A stretch of 64,000 bases of DNA from Klebsiella indica (GCF_005860775.1 NZ_VCHQ01000026.1:237286-301285); one strand, 5' to 3'; shown: positions 47,463 to 57,070, counted from the first letter of the stretch. The notes: generated by a model from the letters alone, not told the origin. Numbers and translations are program-made.

Positions 47463-48872
47463 ATGTCTACCCCCCAGGTTCTGGGCGACGTACCGTTCAG
47501 CGCCCCAGGAGAGCCCCACTCCAGCTTAACCGCGCGCATTGATGCGCTCCCCGCATCAGTTGGCCTGTGGACATTTATCACGCTACTGGCGCTGGGCGGT
47601 TTCTTCGAGCTATACGATCTTTTTCAGACCGGTTATATCAGTACAGGACTACTGGCAGAAAATATCTTTCATACCGGTGAAAACGGCATTTTCGGCATCT
47701 CCGACCAGGCGGCATTTGCCTCGTCAACCTTTATGGGACTGTTCATCGGCGCCAGCCTGCTGGCGCCTCTGGCGGATAAACTGGGACGTCGCCTGACATT
47801 TATGTTCGCCCTCGCATGGTACGGCGTTTTCTCCCTGATTATGGCGCTGCAGAACAGCGCCGAAGGGGTGATCTTCTGCCGTTTCCTGGTTGGAGTCGGC
47901 CTCGGCATTGAGCTCGTTACCATTGATACTTACTTAAGTGAATGGGTGCCTACGCATCTGCGCAACAAAGCCTTCGCTTTCGCTTTCTTTATTCAGTTCC
48001 TGTCGGTTCCCGCCGTGGCGCTGATGTCCTGGTTACTGGTGCCCACCACCCTTTTCGGTCTCACCGGCTGGCGCTGGGTCATTATTTTCGGCGCACTCTG
48101 TTCGCTGGTAATTTGGATTATTCGCAAGAATTTGCCGGAGTCGGCACGCTGGCTGGATGAAAAAGGCCGTCACGAGGACGCCCACAAGGTAATGTGCGAA
48201 ATGGAACAACGCTGCGGCGTTTCTCCATCGCCGCGTCATTATATTGAGAAGCAAAATAACCCGCTGAAACTGGGCGCGTTTAAAGAGATCTGGACGCCGC
48301 AGTACCGCAAACGCACGATCATGCTGATGGTAATGAATTTCTTCCAGTCCATCGGCTTTTTTGGTTTTGGTAACTGGCTGCCAGCGCTGCTTTCCGGCCA
48401 GGGAGCCAGCATCACCCACAGCCTGTTATATGCATTTTTTATTACCCTTGCCTATCCGCTTGGCTGTCTGTTTTGCACCCGCTTTGTCCATCACTTTGAA
48501 AACAAATGGCAAATTGTTCTCTCTGCATTGATGACGGTGATTTTCGGCACCCTGTTTGCGCTGGAGAACAGCCCACTATTGCTGGTGGTGTGCGGATTTA
48601 TGATCACCTGGTCGAACGCCTGGCTGACCATCAGCTATCACGCCTATCAGGCGGAAGTCTTTCCAACGCACATTCGCGCCCGGGCAGTGGGCTTCTGCTA
48701 CTCCTTTAGTCGGCTCTCAACGGCAATTACCAGTATTCTGATTGGCATTATCCTGCAATATGCCGGTGCGCCAGGGGTGATTAGTTTTATCGTCGCCAGC
48801 ATGCTGATGGTGATGTTGTCTGTGGGTATCTTCGGGCCGAAAACCCGGGGAATCAGCCTGGAGAATATCTGA
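47463..48872 (+). CDS. MFS metabolite:H+ symporter (sugar-porter-like, YdjK/YaaU type)
   Basis: A 469-residue protein with 12 hydrophobic segments. MFS signatures include LADKLGRRLTFMFAL after helix 2 and RFLVGVGLGIELVTIDTYLSEW in helices 4-5; KNLPESARWLDEKGRHEDA follows helix 6, as in the sugar-porter and organic-acid symporter groups. It imports a small solute with protons. Preceded by AAGGA. It stands alone, convergent with a LysR regulator, so substrate is not indicated. Confidence 0.85.
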   Translation: MSTPQVLGDVPFSAPGEPHSSLTARIDALPASVGLWTFITLLALGGFFELYDLFQTGYISTGLLAENIFHTGENGIFGISDQAAFASSTFMGLFIGASLLAPLADKLGRRLTFMFALAWYGVFSLIMALQNSAEGVIFCRFLVGVGLGIELVTIDTYLSEWVPTHLRNKAFAFAFFIQFLSVPAVALMSWLLVPTTLFGLTGWRWVIIFGALCSLVIWIIRKNLPESARWLDEKGRHEDAHKVMCEMEQRCGVSPSPRHYIEKQNNPLKLGAFKEIWTPQYRKRTIMLMVMNFFQSIGFFGFGNWLPALLSGQGASITHSLLYAFFITLAYPLGCLFCTRFVHHFENKWQIVLSALMTVIFGTLFALENSPLLLVVCGFMITWSNAWLTISYHAYQAEVFPTHIRARAVGFCYSFSRLSTAITSILIGIILQYAGAPGVISFIVASMLMVMLSVGIFGPKTRGISLENI

Positions 48873-48873
48873 T

Positions 48874-48909
48874 GGCAAGCGCCGCCAGGATTCGCGGGCG
48901 GCGCTTGCC
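48874..48909 (+). terminator. Strong hairpin after the MFS gene
   Basis: A perfect 13-bp stem, GGCAAGCGCCGCC / GGCGGCGCTTGCC, with a 10-nt loop starts 1 nt after the stop. No T-run follows, so it may end transcription together with the opposing LysR gene or protect mRNA ends. Confidence 0.6.
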
Positions 48910-48994
48910 TGCAATCGTTTGTCATCGCTAAGTCGGTCGGCGAACCTTAAGGCCGACCTATAAAGCCGATCTCAGGCCGTCAAACATCGCTAAC

Positions 48995-49888
48995 CTACTG
49001 GCGTTCGGTAAAAATCACCTGCGCATCGGCAAAACATTTTTCCGCCAGCGACGACACCGGCTCCTTGTTGCGCATGATCAACGCCAGCGTTGAGTCGACC
49101 TCCGTTTCCGCAATGGGGCAGATTTCCAGATTATCGCTTAACGCTTCGAGGCCATTATTCAGCGGCATAATCGCGCAGCAGATCCCGGCCTGTACCGCCT
49201 GGATAATTTGAAAAGTGGAGTCACTTTCAAAAACGTACTTCGGCGTCAGCCCCTTTGACTTGAAGCTCATTTCAATCGATTCACGGTAATACATGCCCTT
49301 AGTCAGAAAGCCAAGAGGCAGCGCGGCCAGCGCGTCCCACTCAGGGATCGCATCGCCAAACTGAAAATAACGCTTATCATGTAACAACCCCATCCGGGTC
49401 CTGGGCAACCAGACCGCGTGAAATAATGGACTATCAACGTGGTGCAGATAGCAGATCCCAAGATCCAACTGATTACGGCTGACACCATCAATAATCTGCT
49501 CTGACGTCATTGATAACAGACTGAACTGCAGTTCCGGGTATTTATCGGCCAGCGGCTTAATCAGTTGCATCGGATTCAGGCTGGCTAACGGCACCATTCC
49601 CACTCTTAGCTGGCCGACCATATGCCCACGACAAATCGCCGCTTCCGCTTCCAGTCCATCGTGGGCCGCTAAAAGCGCGCGCGCCCAGGCCAGAATACGC
49701 TCGCCTTCCGGCGTAAATCCTTCAAAGCGTTGTCCTCGCTGAATCAGCGTCAGGTTCAACTCGTCTTCCAGATTACGGATGCGCATGGAGAGCGTGGGCT
49801 GGGTGATGTGACAGGCCGCCGCGGCCTGGCCAAAATGACGCGTTCTGTCGAGCGCAATCAGATATTTAAGCTGTTTAATATCCATCAA
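48995..49888 (-). CDS. LysR-family transcriptional regulator
   Basis: A 297-residue regulator. N-terminal winged HTH reads FGQAAAACHITQPTLSMRIR, with the usual LysR recognition helix, then a linker helix and effector domain from about residue 90. It lies downstream of and in the same direction as the YdeP-like molybdoenzyme gene, separated by 213 bp with no gene. It might respond to formate or acid, but this is a guess from position. Confidence 0.87.
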   Translation of the reverse strand: MMDIKQLKYLIALDRTRHFGQAAAACHITQPTLSMRIRNLEDELNLTLIQRGQRFEGFTPEGERILAWARALLAAHDGLEAEAAICRGHMVGQLRVGMVPLASLNPMQLIKPLADKYPELQFSLLSMTSEQIIDGVSRNQLDLGICYLHHVDSPLFHAVWLPRTRMGLLHDKRYFQFGDAIPEWDALAALPLGFLTKGMYYRESIEMSFKSKGLTPKYVFESDSTFQIIQAVQAGICCAIMPLNNGLEALSDNLEICPIAETEVDSTLALIMRNKEPVSSLAEKCFADAQVIFTERQ

Positions 49889-50101
49889 TAATCCAGTTAT
49901 TGCGCATTGCGCCGGCGCTTTCCGCCGCTGCTGTCAGCACAACAGGAAAAATGTTAGCTAAATGTTATGTTCAGCCTTGATGAAATTCAAGCGCCATCAA
50001 CGGTGGCGCGTGTATCGGCCTACAGCTACAGGGGGCGGATTTTGTTGGGCGGGCTCTGACACAGAGCCCGCAATGGCAGGCGACATACGCGGAATAACGG
50101 C

Positions 50102-52402
50102 TTAACGAAGCCCCGCCAGCGCGCGGATCTCTTTCGAGCGCAGAGTCAGACGGACAGGGGCCGATTTATAGGAGGGCGTGCCGCTCTCTTTATCAAGATA
50201 ATCCAGCGGCACCAGCACGTTCGCTTCGGGGTAATAGGCGGCAACAGTGCCCGGTGCGATGCTATAAGCCACCACGGTGATATCCTCCAGCCGCTGGTGA
50301 TGACCCGGCAGCGCGGAGCTAATATCCACCCGATCGCCATGCTCTAACCCCTGCTCTGCCATATCCTGCTCATTCATAAACAGCACATCACGACGACCAA
50401 AAACGCCACGGTAGCGGTCATCCATAGCGTAGATGGTGGTGTTATATTGATCGTGACTGCGCAGTGTCACCAGGCGCATCACATTTTCCCCCTCAACCTG
50501 CTGGTTTTCATGGATGCCGTGGAAAACCGAAAACATCGCCTTACCGGTCGGCGTCGGCCAGATACGTTCAGTCGGCGGCAGCGGCATACGAAAGCCCCCG
50601 GGATGGCGTATACGCTGGTTGTAATTGTCAAAGCCGGGAATCGTTTGCTCGATCAAATCGCGGATCCTGTCGTAATCCGCGACCAGCGCCAGCCAGTCAA
50701 TTTTACTCTCAGGCAGCGTCGCCATTGCCATTCCGGCGACAATCGCGGGCTCCGAGCGCAGATGCGGGGAAGCGGGTTTCAGTTTGCCTGATGAAGCGTG
50801 AACCATCGACATCGAATCCTCGACGGTAATCGACTGACGCCCCGTCTCCTGGATATCCAGCTCGGTGCGGCCCAGACAGGGCAAAATAAAGGTCTCTTTG
50901 GCGACCAGCAAATGCGAACGGTTAAGCTTGGTGCCAATATGTACGCTCAGATCCAGCCCCCGCATTGCCGGAAAGGCCCGTTGGTGATCCGGCATCGCCA
51001 CCGCAAAGTTACCACCAAGACACAGCAGGGCTTTGGATTCGCCGTCGATCATCGCCTGTAGCGCTTTCACCGCATCGTGACCGTGCGCCTGCGGCGGTTC
51101 AAAACCGAACACCCGGCGAAGGTTGGCCAGAAACGGGGCGCCCGGTTTTTCAGTGATGCCCACGGTACGGTTACCCTGCACGTTGGAGTGGCCGCGCAAC
51201 GGGCAGATCCCGGCGCCGGGCTTACCAATATTTCCGCGCATCAGCAGCAGATCGGCAATCAGGCGCACGTTTGACGTGCCTTTGTTGTGCTGGGTGATAC
51301 CCATACCGTAGGTAATAATGGTGGCATTCGATTTGGCGTATGCCGCCGCCACCCGCTCAAGATCGTCGCGCGTCAGGCCAGACTCACGTTCAATATCGTG
51401 CCAGTGGGTAATTGCAAGATCCTGGGCGAAATCAGCAAAGCCCAGCGTATGTTCGTCGATAAACGCCCGATCCAGCACCCCGCCCTGCTCTTTTTCCATC
51501 CGCAGCAACGCTTTCGCGATCCCCTTTAATGCCGCCGCGTCGCCGCCGGCTTTCACCTGAAAATAGGTGGAGGCAATGTTGGTTGAACGGTATGTCGCCA
51601 TCTCGATGACATTCTGCGGGTCGGCGAAACGCTCCAGCGCACGCTCTTTTAGCGGATTGAAAACGATGATCGGTACGCCGCGGCGCGCCAGCTCATGCAG
51701 CGTCCCCATCATTCGCGGGTGGTTGGTGCCAGGGTTGTGCCCGATGGAAATCACCAGTTCGGTCTTGTCAAAGTCATCCAGCGAGACCGTGCCTTTGCCG
51801 ATACCGATGGACTGCGGCAGGCCGACGCTGGTCGACTCATGGCACATGTTGGAGCAGTCCGGGAAGTTGTTGGTACCCAGTTCACGGGCAAAAAGCTGAA
51901 ATAAGTAAGCCACTTCATTGGAGGCCCGCCCGGAGGTGTAAAACTCAACCTCATCGGGCTGCAGAGAACGGAGGATTTCGCCGATACGGGTGAATGCCTC
52001 TTCCCAGGCAACCGGACGCAGGGTATCGCTCTTTTTATCGTAGGCTAAAGGCCGGGTTAAACGACCGTAACCTTCCAGTTCGAAGTCGCTCTTTTCCAGC
52101 AGTGAGGTGACCGTATTGGCAGCCAGAAATTCCGCGGTGACGCGTTTACTGGTGGCTTCCCAGGTCACGGCTTTGGCGCCGTTTTCACAGAACTGAAACG
52201 TCGATTTATGCTCTTTATCCGGCCAGGCGCAACCGGGGCAGTCAAATCCATCCGGCTGGTTAGTACGAAGTAGCGTGGACGGTGCATCGAGTACATCCAT
52301 TTGCGTACGCACGGCAATAGCGGTGGCTTTTAATGCGCCCCAGCCCCCTGCCGGACCATCATAAGGATGGACCCCTGGAACGACGCGTTTTTTACTACTC
52401 AT
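50102..52402 (-). CDS. YdeP/FdhF-like molybdopterin oxidoreductase
   Basis: A 766-residue Mo-bis-MGD enzyme of the FdhF-related YdeP type. It has DGPAGGWGALKA at the start, a cysteine region DCPGCAWPD...CENGAKA, SNMCHESTSVGLPQSIG, the nucleotide-binding HNPGTNHPRM and RSHDQYNTTIYAMDDRYRG near the C-terminus. Members help acid resistance in E. coli, and the reaction is unsettled. There is no selenocysteine (no in-frame TGA). I start at 52402 (AGGAG 7 nt upstream). A longer frame to 52549 runs into repeat-like DNA. fdhD-type partners are not nearby. Confidence 0.87.
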   Translation of the reverse strand: MSSKKRVVPGVHPYDGPAGGWGALKATAIAVRTQMDVLDAPSTLLRTNQPDGFDCPGCAWPDKEHKSTFQFCENGAKAVTWEATSKRVTAEFLAANTVTSLLEKSDFELEGYGRLTRPLAYDKKSDTLRPVAWEEAFTRIGEILRSLQPDEVEFYTSGRASNEVAYLFQLFARELGTNNFPDCSNMCHESTSVGLPQSIGIGKGTVSLDDFDKTELVISIGHNPGTNHPRMMGTLHELARRGVPIIVFNPLKERALERFADPQNVIEMATYRSTNIASTYFQVKAGGDAAALKGIAKALLRMEKEQGGVLDRAFIDEHTLGFADFAQDLAITHWHDIERESGLTRDDLERVAAAYAKSNATIITYGMGITQHNKGTSNVRLIADLLLMRGNIGKPGAGICPLRGHSNVQGNRTVGITEKPGAPFLANLRRVFGFEPPQAHGHDAVKALQAMIDGESKALLCLGGNFAVAMPDHQRAFPAMRGLDLSVHIGTKLNRSHLLVAKETFILPCLGRTELDIQETGRQSITVEDSMSMVHASSGKLKPASPHLRSEPAIVAGMAMATLPESKIDWLALVADYDRIRDLIEQTIPGFDNYNQRIRHPGGFRMPLPPTERIWPTPTGKAMFSVFHGIHENQQVEGENVMRLVTLRSHDQYNTTIYAMDDRYRGVFGRRDVLFMNEQDMAEQGLEHGDRVDISSALPGHHQRLEDITVVAYSIAPGTVAAYYPEANVLVPLDYLDKESGTPSYKSAPVRLTLRSKEIRALAGLR

Positions 52403-52476
52403 GTTAACTCCTGATGTGCTTTCAGCAGCGAATTGCAGGCGATCCGCCGTACTCTCTCTTATCGCCCGCGATCGGC

Positions 52477-52550
52477 ATATCATCCCGTCATACTTCAGGT
52501 TGCATGGGCGTGGGCAATAATCTGGACTCACCACTTCCGGGCAACGCAAG
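52477..52550. repeat. Possible ERIC half-element
   Basis: The segment ATCCCGTCATACTTCAGGTT followed by GCATGGGCGTGG resembles the left arm of ERIC, but the right arm is not found. It lies upstream of the YdeP-like gene and creates a spurious N-terminal extension of it. The rest of 52550-52730 is AT-rich and without a gene. Confidence 0.4.
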
Positions 52551-52730
52551 TGCTGTTTAAAAACAGCCGCAGCGTTTTGTCCTGCAACTTAAATGATTCA
52601 GGGGCGATAACGGGCTTTTTATTAACGAAAGCATAACAATCATGGCCGTCTCTGTATAATCAATGTTGTCTATCATGCATTAGATTTAACTTATTTAACG
52701 AATAATAAACATACACAATGGCTAATGACA

Positions 52731-52913
52731 TCAGGTCAGATTGAAGTAGCGATCCGGCTTAAGTTGCTCCGGTAAGGGGGACTGGTCTGTCATATCCAGC
52801 AGATTGCGCTCAATAGTATTGCACCGGCGCGCCGACCAGTCGCTTGCACCCACCGAGCGCATGACCGAGTTCAACGACAATGCATCCCCTGAATAATTCA
52901 CATTACAGGATGG
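52731..52913 (-). other. 60-codon open frame in phase behind the MpaB-family stop
   Basis: Directly after the TAG of the MpaB-family gene, the same frame stays open for 60 codons and ends with TGA at 52731. The translated segment contains TDQSPLPEQLKPDRYFNL and looks protein-like. It may be a lost C-terminus after a nonsense change, a readthrough extension or a separate remnant. No ribosome-binding site of its own is evident. Confidence 0.3.
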
Positions 52914-53783
52914 CTAACCGGCACTCATCCGGCGCATTGCACAGTGATACGCGCCGTTACGTACCGACGCGCGCAATATGCGCGCAATGCCATGTACCGC
53001 AATCCGCGCGCCATGCCGCCGCGCCGGGCGCATCGGCAAATGAAGCATCTCCTGCGCCCAGGACGGTAACAGGTCAATACCGGCACACATCATGATCCGT
53101 CCAACCGGCTGGCTTAACCGGCCTGGCAAGCGCGTCGACAGCAGCAGGTCAGCCACTTCGCGGGTTCGTTCATCACAGCGTAACTGCGGGCGCATATCCT
53201 GCAGGTAGTCGGAAACCTGACGGGGAGTGACCGGGATATCACGCGCCCCAAGACGGCGGGCGATCTCCGCGGCTTCCTGATAATACTGCTGCTGACGGGC
53301 GGTGCTGACCACAGTGCGTTTATAGCGCAGATGCGAGGCCATAAAGCTGCTGCACTCGGCAACATGGACCCAGGTGAGCAAATCCGGATCGCTGGCCCGA
53401 TACGGCGTGCCATCTTTGTCCTCGCCGCTCACCCGCAGATGGATCGCCTTCACTTTTGCGATCAGCCGTTCGGCATCAACGACGGTGCCAAAAGTCGTGG
53501 CGGAAATAAACTGGCTGGTGCGCCGCAGACGGCCAAAAATATCGTCCCGGAAACGGGAGTGATCCCAGACGCCCGCCAGCGCCAGCGGATGGAGCATCTG
53601 TAACAGCAGCGCGCTGACGCCGCCGCACAGCATGGCGGTAAAATCCCCGTGAACCTGCCAGATAGCCGACTGCGGGCCAAACAGCCCCGGTTCGCCTTTG
53701 GGATGTTCAAAATCTATCTCTTTCAGCGCCATGCCGGTTAAGCCCAGAACCTGGGATTCGATCATTCCGCGTATGCCGATCAT
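52914..53783 (-). CDS. MpaB-family (DUF2236) oxygenase-like protein
   Basis: A 289-residue protein matching the DUF2236/MpaB (latex-clearing-protein related) fold. It keeps LLLQMLHPLALAGVWDHSRFRDD in two overlapping blocks near residues 60-82, and HVAECSSFMASHLRYK near 136-151, which supply His/Asp/Arg residues of the presumed haem or metal pocket. Members are oxygenases with mostly unknown substrates. It ends with TAG in a frame that remains open beyond. Neighbours give no hint of function. Confidence 0.78.
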   Translation of the reverse strand: MIGIRGMIESQVLGLTGMALKEIDFEHPKGEPGLFGPQSAIWQVHGDFTAMLCGGVSALLLQMLHPLALAGVWDHSRFRDDIFGRLRRTSQFISATTFGTVVDAERLIAKVKAIHLRVSGEDKDGTPYRASDPDLLTWVHVAECSSFMASHLRYKRTVVSTARQQQYYQEAAEIARRLGARDIPVTPRQVSDYLQDMRPQLRCDERTREVADLLLSTRLPGRLSQPVGRIMMCAGIDLLPSWAQEMLHLPMRPARRHGARIAVHGIARILRASVRNGAYHCAMRRMSAG

Positions 53784-53870
53784 GACTTTACCTGCTCGTT
53801 TCGTTGAGCGGCAAAGATAGCATTATTCGCTGCGGGAGGCATTCGCCAACGGTGGCGTTAACCCAGGAAA

Positions 53871-53889
53871 TGCCCGCCGGTAGCGGGCA
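53871..53889 (-). terminator. osmC terminator
   Basis: Stem TGCCCGC / GCGGGCA with a 5-nt loop lies 9 nt after the osmC stop. On the minus strand it is followed by TTTCC. Short but well placed. Confidence 0.65.
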
Positions 53890-53898
53890 CCAGAGAGG

Positions 53899-54330
53899 TT
53901 AAGGGTTAAGCTGATAGTCGAGGCTTATCTCAGCATTCAGCACCTGTGATACCGGGCAGCCAGCCTTCGCTTTCTGAATAATGCCGTCAAAGACGTCGGC
54001 ATCAACGCCCGGCAGAACGATTTTGCTCTGTAGCGCAATGTTGGTGATCGCAAAGCCGCCGCCGGATTTATCCAGCGTCACCACCGCCACGGTATCAATA
54101 GAAGTGGCGGTATAGCCCTCTTCGCTGAGCATCAGCGAGAGCGCCATAGAGAAACAGGCGGCATGGGCGGCGCCGATAAGCTCTTCCGGATTGGTCCCCT
54201 TTACGCCTTCAAAGCGCGTGTTGAAACCATAAGGCTGTTGATTGAGCGCGCCGCTCTCGGTAGAGACGGTTCCCTTACCACTTTTCAGATCCCCTTCCCA
54301 ATGCGCCTGACCTTTCTTATGAATTGCCAT
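53899..54330 (-). CDS. osmC: OsmC peroxiredoxin
   Basis: A 143-residue protein, equal in length to E. coli OsmC. The redox cysteines are in HAACFSMALSLML (peroxidatic) and AKAGCPVSQVL (resolving). It reduces organic hydroperoxides and is induced by osmotic stress and stationary phase. GGAGCG lies before the ATG. In E. coli it stands near bdm, sra and maeA; sra and maeA follow here 3 kb away and bdm was not found. Confidence 0.96.
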   Translation of the reverse strand: MAIHKKGQAHWEGDLKSGKGTVSTESGALNQQPYGFNTRFEGVKGTNPEELIGAAHAACFSMALSLMLSEEGYTATSIDTVAVVTLDKSGGGFAITNIALQSKIVLPGVDADVFDGIIQKAKAGCPVSQVLNAEISLDYQLNP

Positions 54331-54410
54331 TATTCGCTCCTTTTTGACATTAGAAGGTTAAGTATAGAAGCCCTTTGCCCCTTTGGACGGCGCACGCTTT
54401 TTTCATCAGC

Positions 54411-54890
54411 TCAATCCGCTGAGATATTTTTGCACATATTCACGCCGGTGACGCGGAATCCGGTGGCTTCATAGAGATGACGAGCGCGTTGATTATCCCC
54501 GGCAACCCGCAATTTAATTTGCCTGATACCTCTGTTTTTCAGTTCATTCTCAAAGGCAACCATAGTCTGTTTACCCAACCCCTGGCCCTGAACGGTCGGA
54601 AAAATATAAAAATCGCAGATAAACGCAGAGCGCGTTGGCTCATCTGGCTTGTACCAGAGATAGCCAATCGGCGTTTCTCTCCCCTCAACATCATTGAGTA
54701 AACAGAGAAGAACCTGGCCGCGGGTATTGACGCCAGCGGGTAAAGCCTCCGCGATTTCCTGTTGCGCCTGAGCCAGCGCGGCCGACGATGAAAGGCCATA
54801 GTTGGCCGCAATTTCTGCGGCATAATCGGGGAGAAAATAGTCGAGATAAGCCGGGTACTCGTCATTACGCATCGGGCGAAACAAAATCAT
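54411..54890 (-). CDS. GNAT-family N-acetyltransferase
   Basis: A 159-residue protein with the GNAT core: FICDFYIFPTVQGQGLGKQT (beta4 and the acetyl-CoA pyrophosphate loop Q-G-Q-G-L-G) and LYEATGFRVTGVNM at the C-terminus. The ATG lies within the 3' end of the LysR gene (26 nt overlap), so the two are translated together. Substrate unknown. Confidence 0.85.
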   Translation of the reverse strand: MILFRPMRNDEYPAYLDYFLPDYAAEIAANYGLSSSAALAQAQQEIAEALPAGVNTRGQVLLCLLNDVEGRETPIGYLWYKPDEPTRSAFICDFYIFPTVQGQGLGKQTMVAFENELKNRGIRQIKLRVAGDNQRARHLYEATGFRVTGVNMCKNISAD

Positions 54891-55791
54891 TGGCGGTTCC
54901 TTGTCTTCCGGTAGTTTGAATCAGCGTCTGCTGAATCGCTTCGAGAAATAGCGGCAATGCGCTCGGGGGATAATCACGTGAGAGATAAACGCCATACACG
55001 CCCAGCGCTTTCGGCTGCCAGGCCGGTAACACCCGCTTCAGCGCGCCGCTGTTCAGCGCCCTTTGCGCCTCCAGTTCCGGCAGCATGGCGATGCCGCAAC
55101 CGGCAACCGCAGCCTCCAGCAGCAGCGAAGAGATCCCGGCGCTAAGATTACCGGACACCGCCACCGCGATCTTGTCGCCAGCAGGATCGGTAAACTGCCA
55201 GCTCTGGCTGGCAAAATGGCTATAGTGCAGGCAATTGTGATGCGCCAAATCCTCCGGCGTTCGCAGCGGTCCGTGGTGCTGTAACCAGCGCGGCGAGGCG
55301 CACAGCACGGAACGGCAGACGCCAAGGCGGCGGGCGATAGCGCCCGGCTCCGGGTTATCGGTAATACGAATCGCTACGTCGATCCGCTCGCCAATCAGGC
55401 TCACCGGATGGTTGTTGATATCCAGTTCAAGACGCAATTGCGGATAGCGGGCAAGAAAATCCGGTAAGAGCGGTGAGATAAGCTGCATGGCGGTGAAATG
55501 GGCGCAGGCAACCCGCAGCGTACCGCTGGGGATCGCCCGTTCGGATTGCCCGGCGATTTCATCCGCGAGTTGCGTCAGCGTTCGCGTCTTTTGCAGCACC
55601 TTTTCCCCGGCGGGCGTTAAGGTCAGCTTACGGGTTGAACGATGGATCAGCCGGGTTCCTGCCCACTGCTCCATCTGTTCCAGATAGCGGCTAACCATCG
55701 GTCGCGACATCCCCAGCGCGCGCGCGGCGGCGCTTAAACTCCCCAGTTCACAAATACGCATATACACCTGCGCGGCGATCACCCGATCCAT
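54865..55791 (-). CDS. LysR-family transcriptional regulator
   Basis: A 308-residue regulator of the YafC/CrgA-like type. HTH reads GSLSAAARALGMSRPMVSRY and the effector domain begins near residue 90. It is divergent from an exported metallo-beta-lactamase-fold gene 113 bp away and overlaps a GNAT gene, so it probably controls one or both. Confidence 0.88.
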   Translation of the reverse strand: MDRVIAAQVYMRICELGSLSAAARALGMSRPMVSRYLEQMEQWAGTRLIHRSTRKLTLTPAGEKVLQKTRTLTQLADEIAGQSERAIPSGTLRVACAHFTAMQLISPLLPDFLARYPQLRLELDINNHPVSLIGERIDVAIRITDNPEPGAIARRLGVCRSVLCASPRWLQHHGPLRTPEDLAHHNCLHYSHFASQSWQFTDPAGDKIAVAVSGNLSAGISSLLLEAAVAGCGIAMLPELEAQRALNSGALKRVLPAWQPKALGVYGVYLSRDYPPSALPLFLEAIQQTLIQTTGRQGTANDFVSPDA

Positions 55792-55904
55792 TTTCCGTTT
55801 CCATCTGCACGTTTTATGAAACTCAGCATCTCTTTTTTCAGGAATTTTCGCAAATCCAGAAATCCGTACAATAGCGTCTATTCATCTGACGGAGAGAAAC
55901 CAAT

Positions 55905-56756
55905 ATGAAATTATCTGCCCTTGCTATCGCCACCACGCTGTTCAGCACCACACTACTGGCCGCCCCTTTAACGCTGCAAACCTACAATCCGCAGGAGAAC
56001 GGTATTTTCGCCGTCAACTCCACTCTCGTCTCCGGCCCCCATGAAGCCGTGTTATTTAATGCCCAGTTCAGCAGTAAAGATGGTGACAAACTGGTTGATA
56101 TGATTAAAAAAAGCGGTAAAAAGCTCACCCGCATCGTCATCACGTCCGGCGATCCTGATTTCTACTTTGGCCTGCAGCCGCTGGTTAAAGCCTTCCCGGA
56201 TGCAAACGTGGTAGCCACCGCTGAGGTCGTGAAACATATCAATGCCACCAAAGCGGCCAAACTGGCGTACTGGGGCCCGCAGATGAAAGACGGCGCGCCG
56301 CAACAGATTTACGTTCCACAGGTGATTGCCGCTAACAGCTTCACTATCGATGGCGAAAAAGTCGAGATCCGCCAGCCACAGAATTATGCCGCCTTTGTCT
56401 GGATACCGGGGAACAAAGCGATTCTTGGCGGTACCGGCGTCGCGTGGGGGATGCACGTCTGGACAGCGGATACCCAAAGCGTCGCCAGCCGTCAGCAGTG
56501 GATCAATACCCTTGACGAGATGGCTGCTCTGCATCCGCAACGGGTGATCCCCGGTCATTATCTCGGCACGCTGCCAGCAGGCGATCGCGCGATTGTCTTT
56601 ACCCGCGATTATCTGATCCAATTTGAGCAGACGCTCAAAGAGCATAAAGATTCCGCAGACGTCATTAAGGCGATGAAACAGCGCTGGCCGGGGCTCGCGG
56701 AAGAGAGTTCGCTGGCGCTGAGCGCAAAAGTGAATACCGGCGAAATGAAGTGGTAA
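55905..56756 (+). CDS. Exported metallo-beta-lactamase-fold protein lacking the canonical metal motif
   Basis: A 283-residue protein with a signal peptide (ALAIATTLFSTTLLA, cleaved before APLT). The fold of the MBL superfamily is indicated by the N-terminal beta layout and VIPGHYLGTLPAGD near residue 215. At the place where HxHxDH should be, the sequence reads TSGDPDFYFG, so only the Asp remains and metal binding must be altered or lost. Periplasmic role unknown; no hydrolase activity should be assumed. It is divergent from LysR and may be its target. Such proteins occur widely as vibriolysin-associated or YcbL-like relatives. Confidence 0.78.
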   Translation: MKLSALAIATTLFSTTLLAAPLTLQTYNPQENGIFAVNSTLVSGPHEAVLFNAQFSSKDGDKLVDMIKKSGKKLTRIVITSGDPDFYFGLQPLVKAFPDANVVATAEVVKHINATKAAKLAYWGPQMKDGAPQQIYVPQVIAANSFTIDGEKVEIRQPQNYAAFVWIPGNKAILGGTGVAWGMHVWTADTQSVASRQQWINTLDEMAALHPQRVIPGHYLGTLPAGDRAIVFTRDYLIQFEQTLKEHKDSADVIKAMKQRWPGLAEESSLALSAKVNTGEMKW

Positions 56757-56803
56757 TCCCCCGTTAACCAGCAACAATGGATAACCACGGGCTCACGATT
56801 CCT

Positions 56804-56881
56804 GCCGGACGGCGGCTAACGCCAGATCCAGCCTGGCCCGAATTTATCCCGCAGCCCCGTAAGGCGTCAGCCTTCCGGGCA
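56804..56881. repeat. REP pair (BIME-like)
   Basis: The segment opens with GCCGGACGGCGGCTAACGCC and closes with the inverse-oriented GTAAGGCGTCAGCCTTCCGG. Two REP units facing each other form a BIME-like unit 47 nt past the preceding gene. The remaining bases up to sra at 57071 hold no gene I can support. Confidence 0.65.
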
Positions 56882-57070
56882 ATACGGACGGTTCGTCCGT
56901 TACTCCCGTCGAGCGGGCGTTGTTAATCTGTGCTTTCAGCATTGCCAATCCAGGCAAACTGGACCACGATAATTATCACTGCCCCAAAACGGGCGGTGTA
57001 CTTAGGGTTAAATTTCGTCCGGCGCAGGTCGGGCTTGTCCTTGAAACCGCAACAGGATAAAGGAGTAAGA

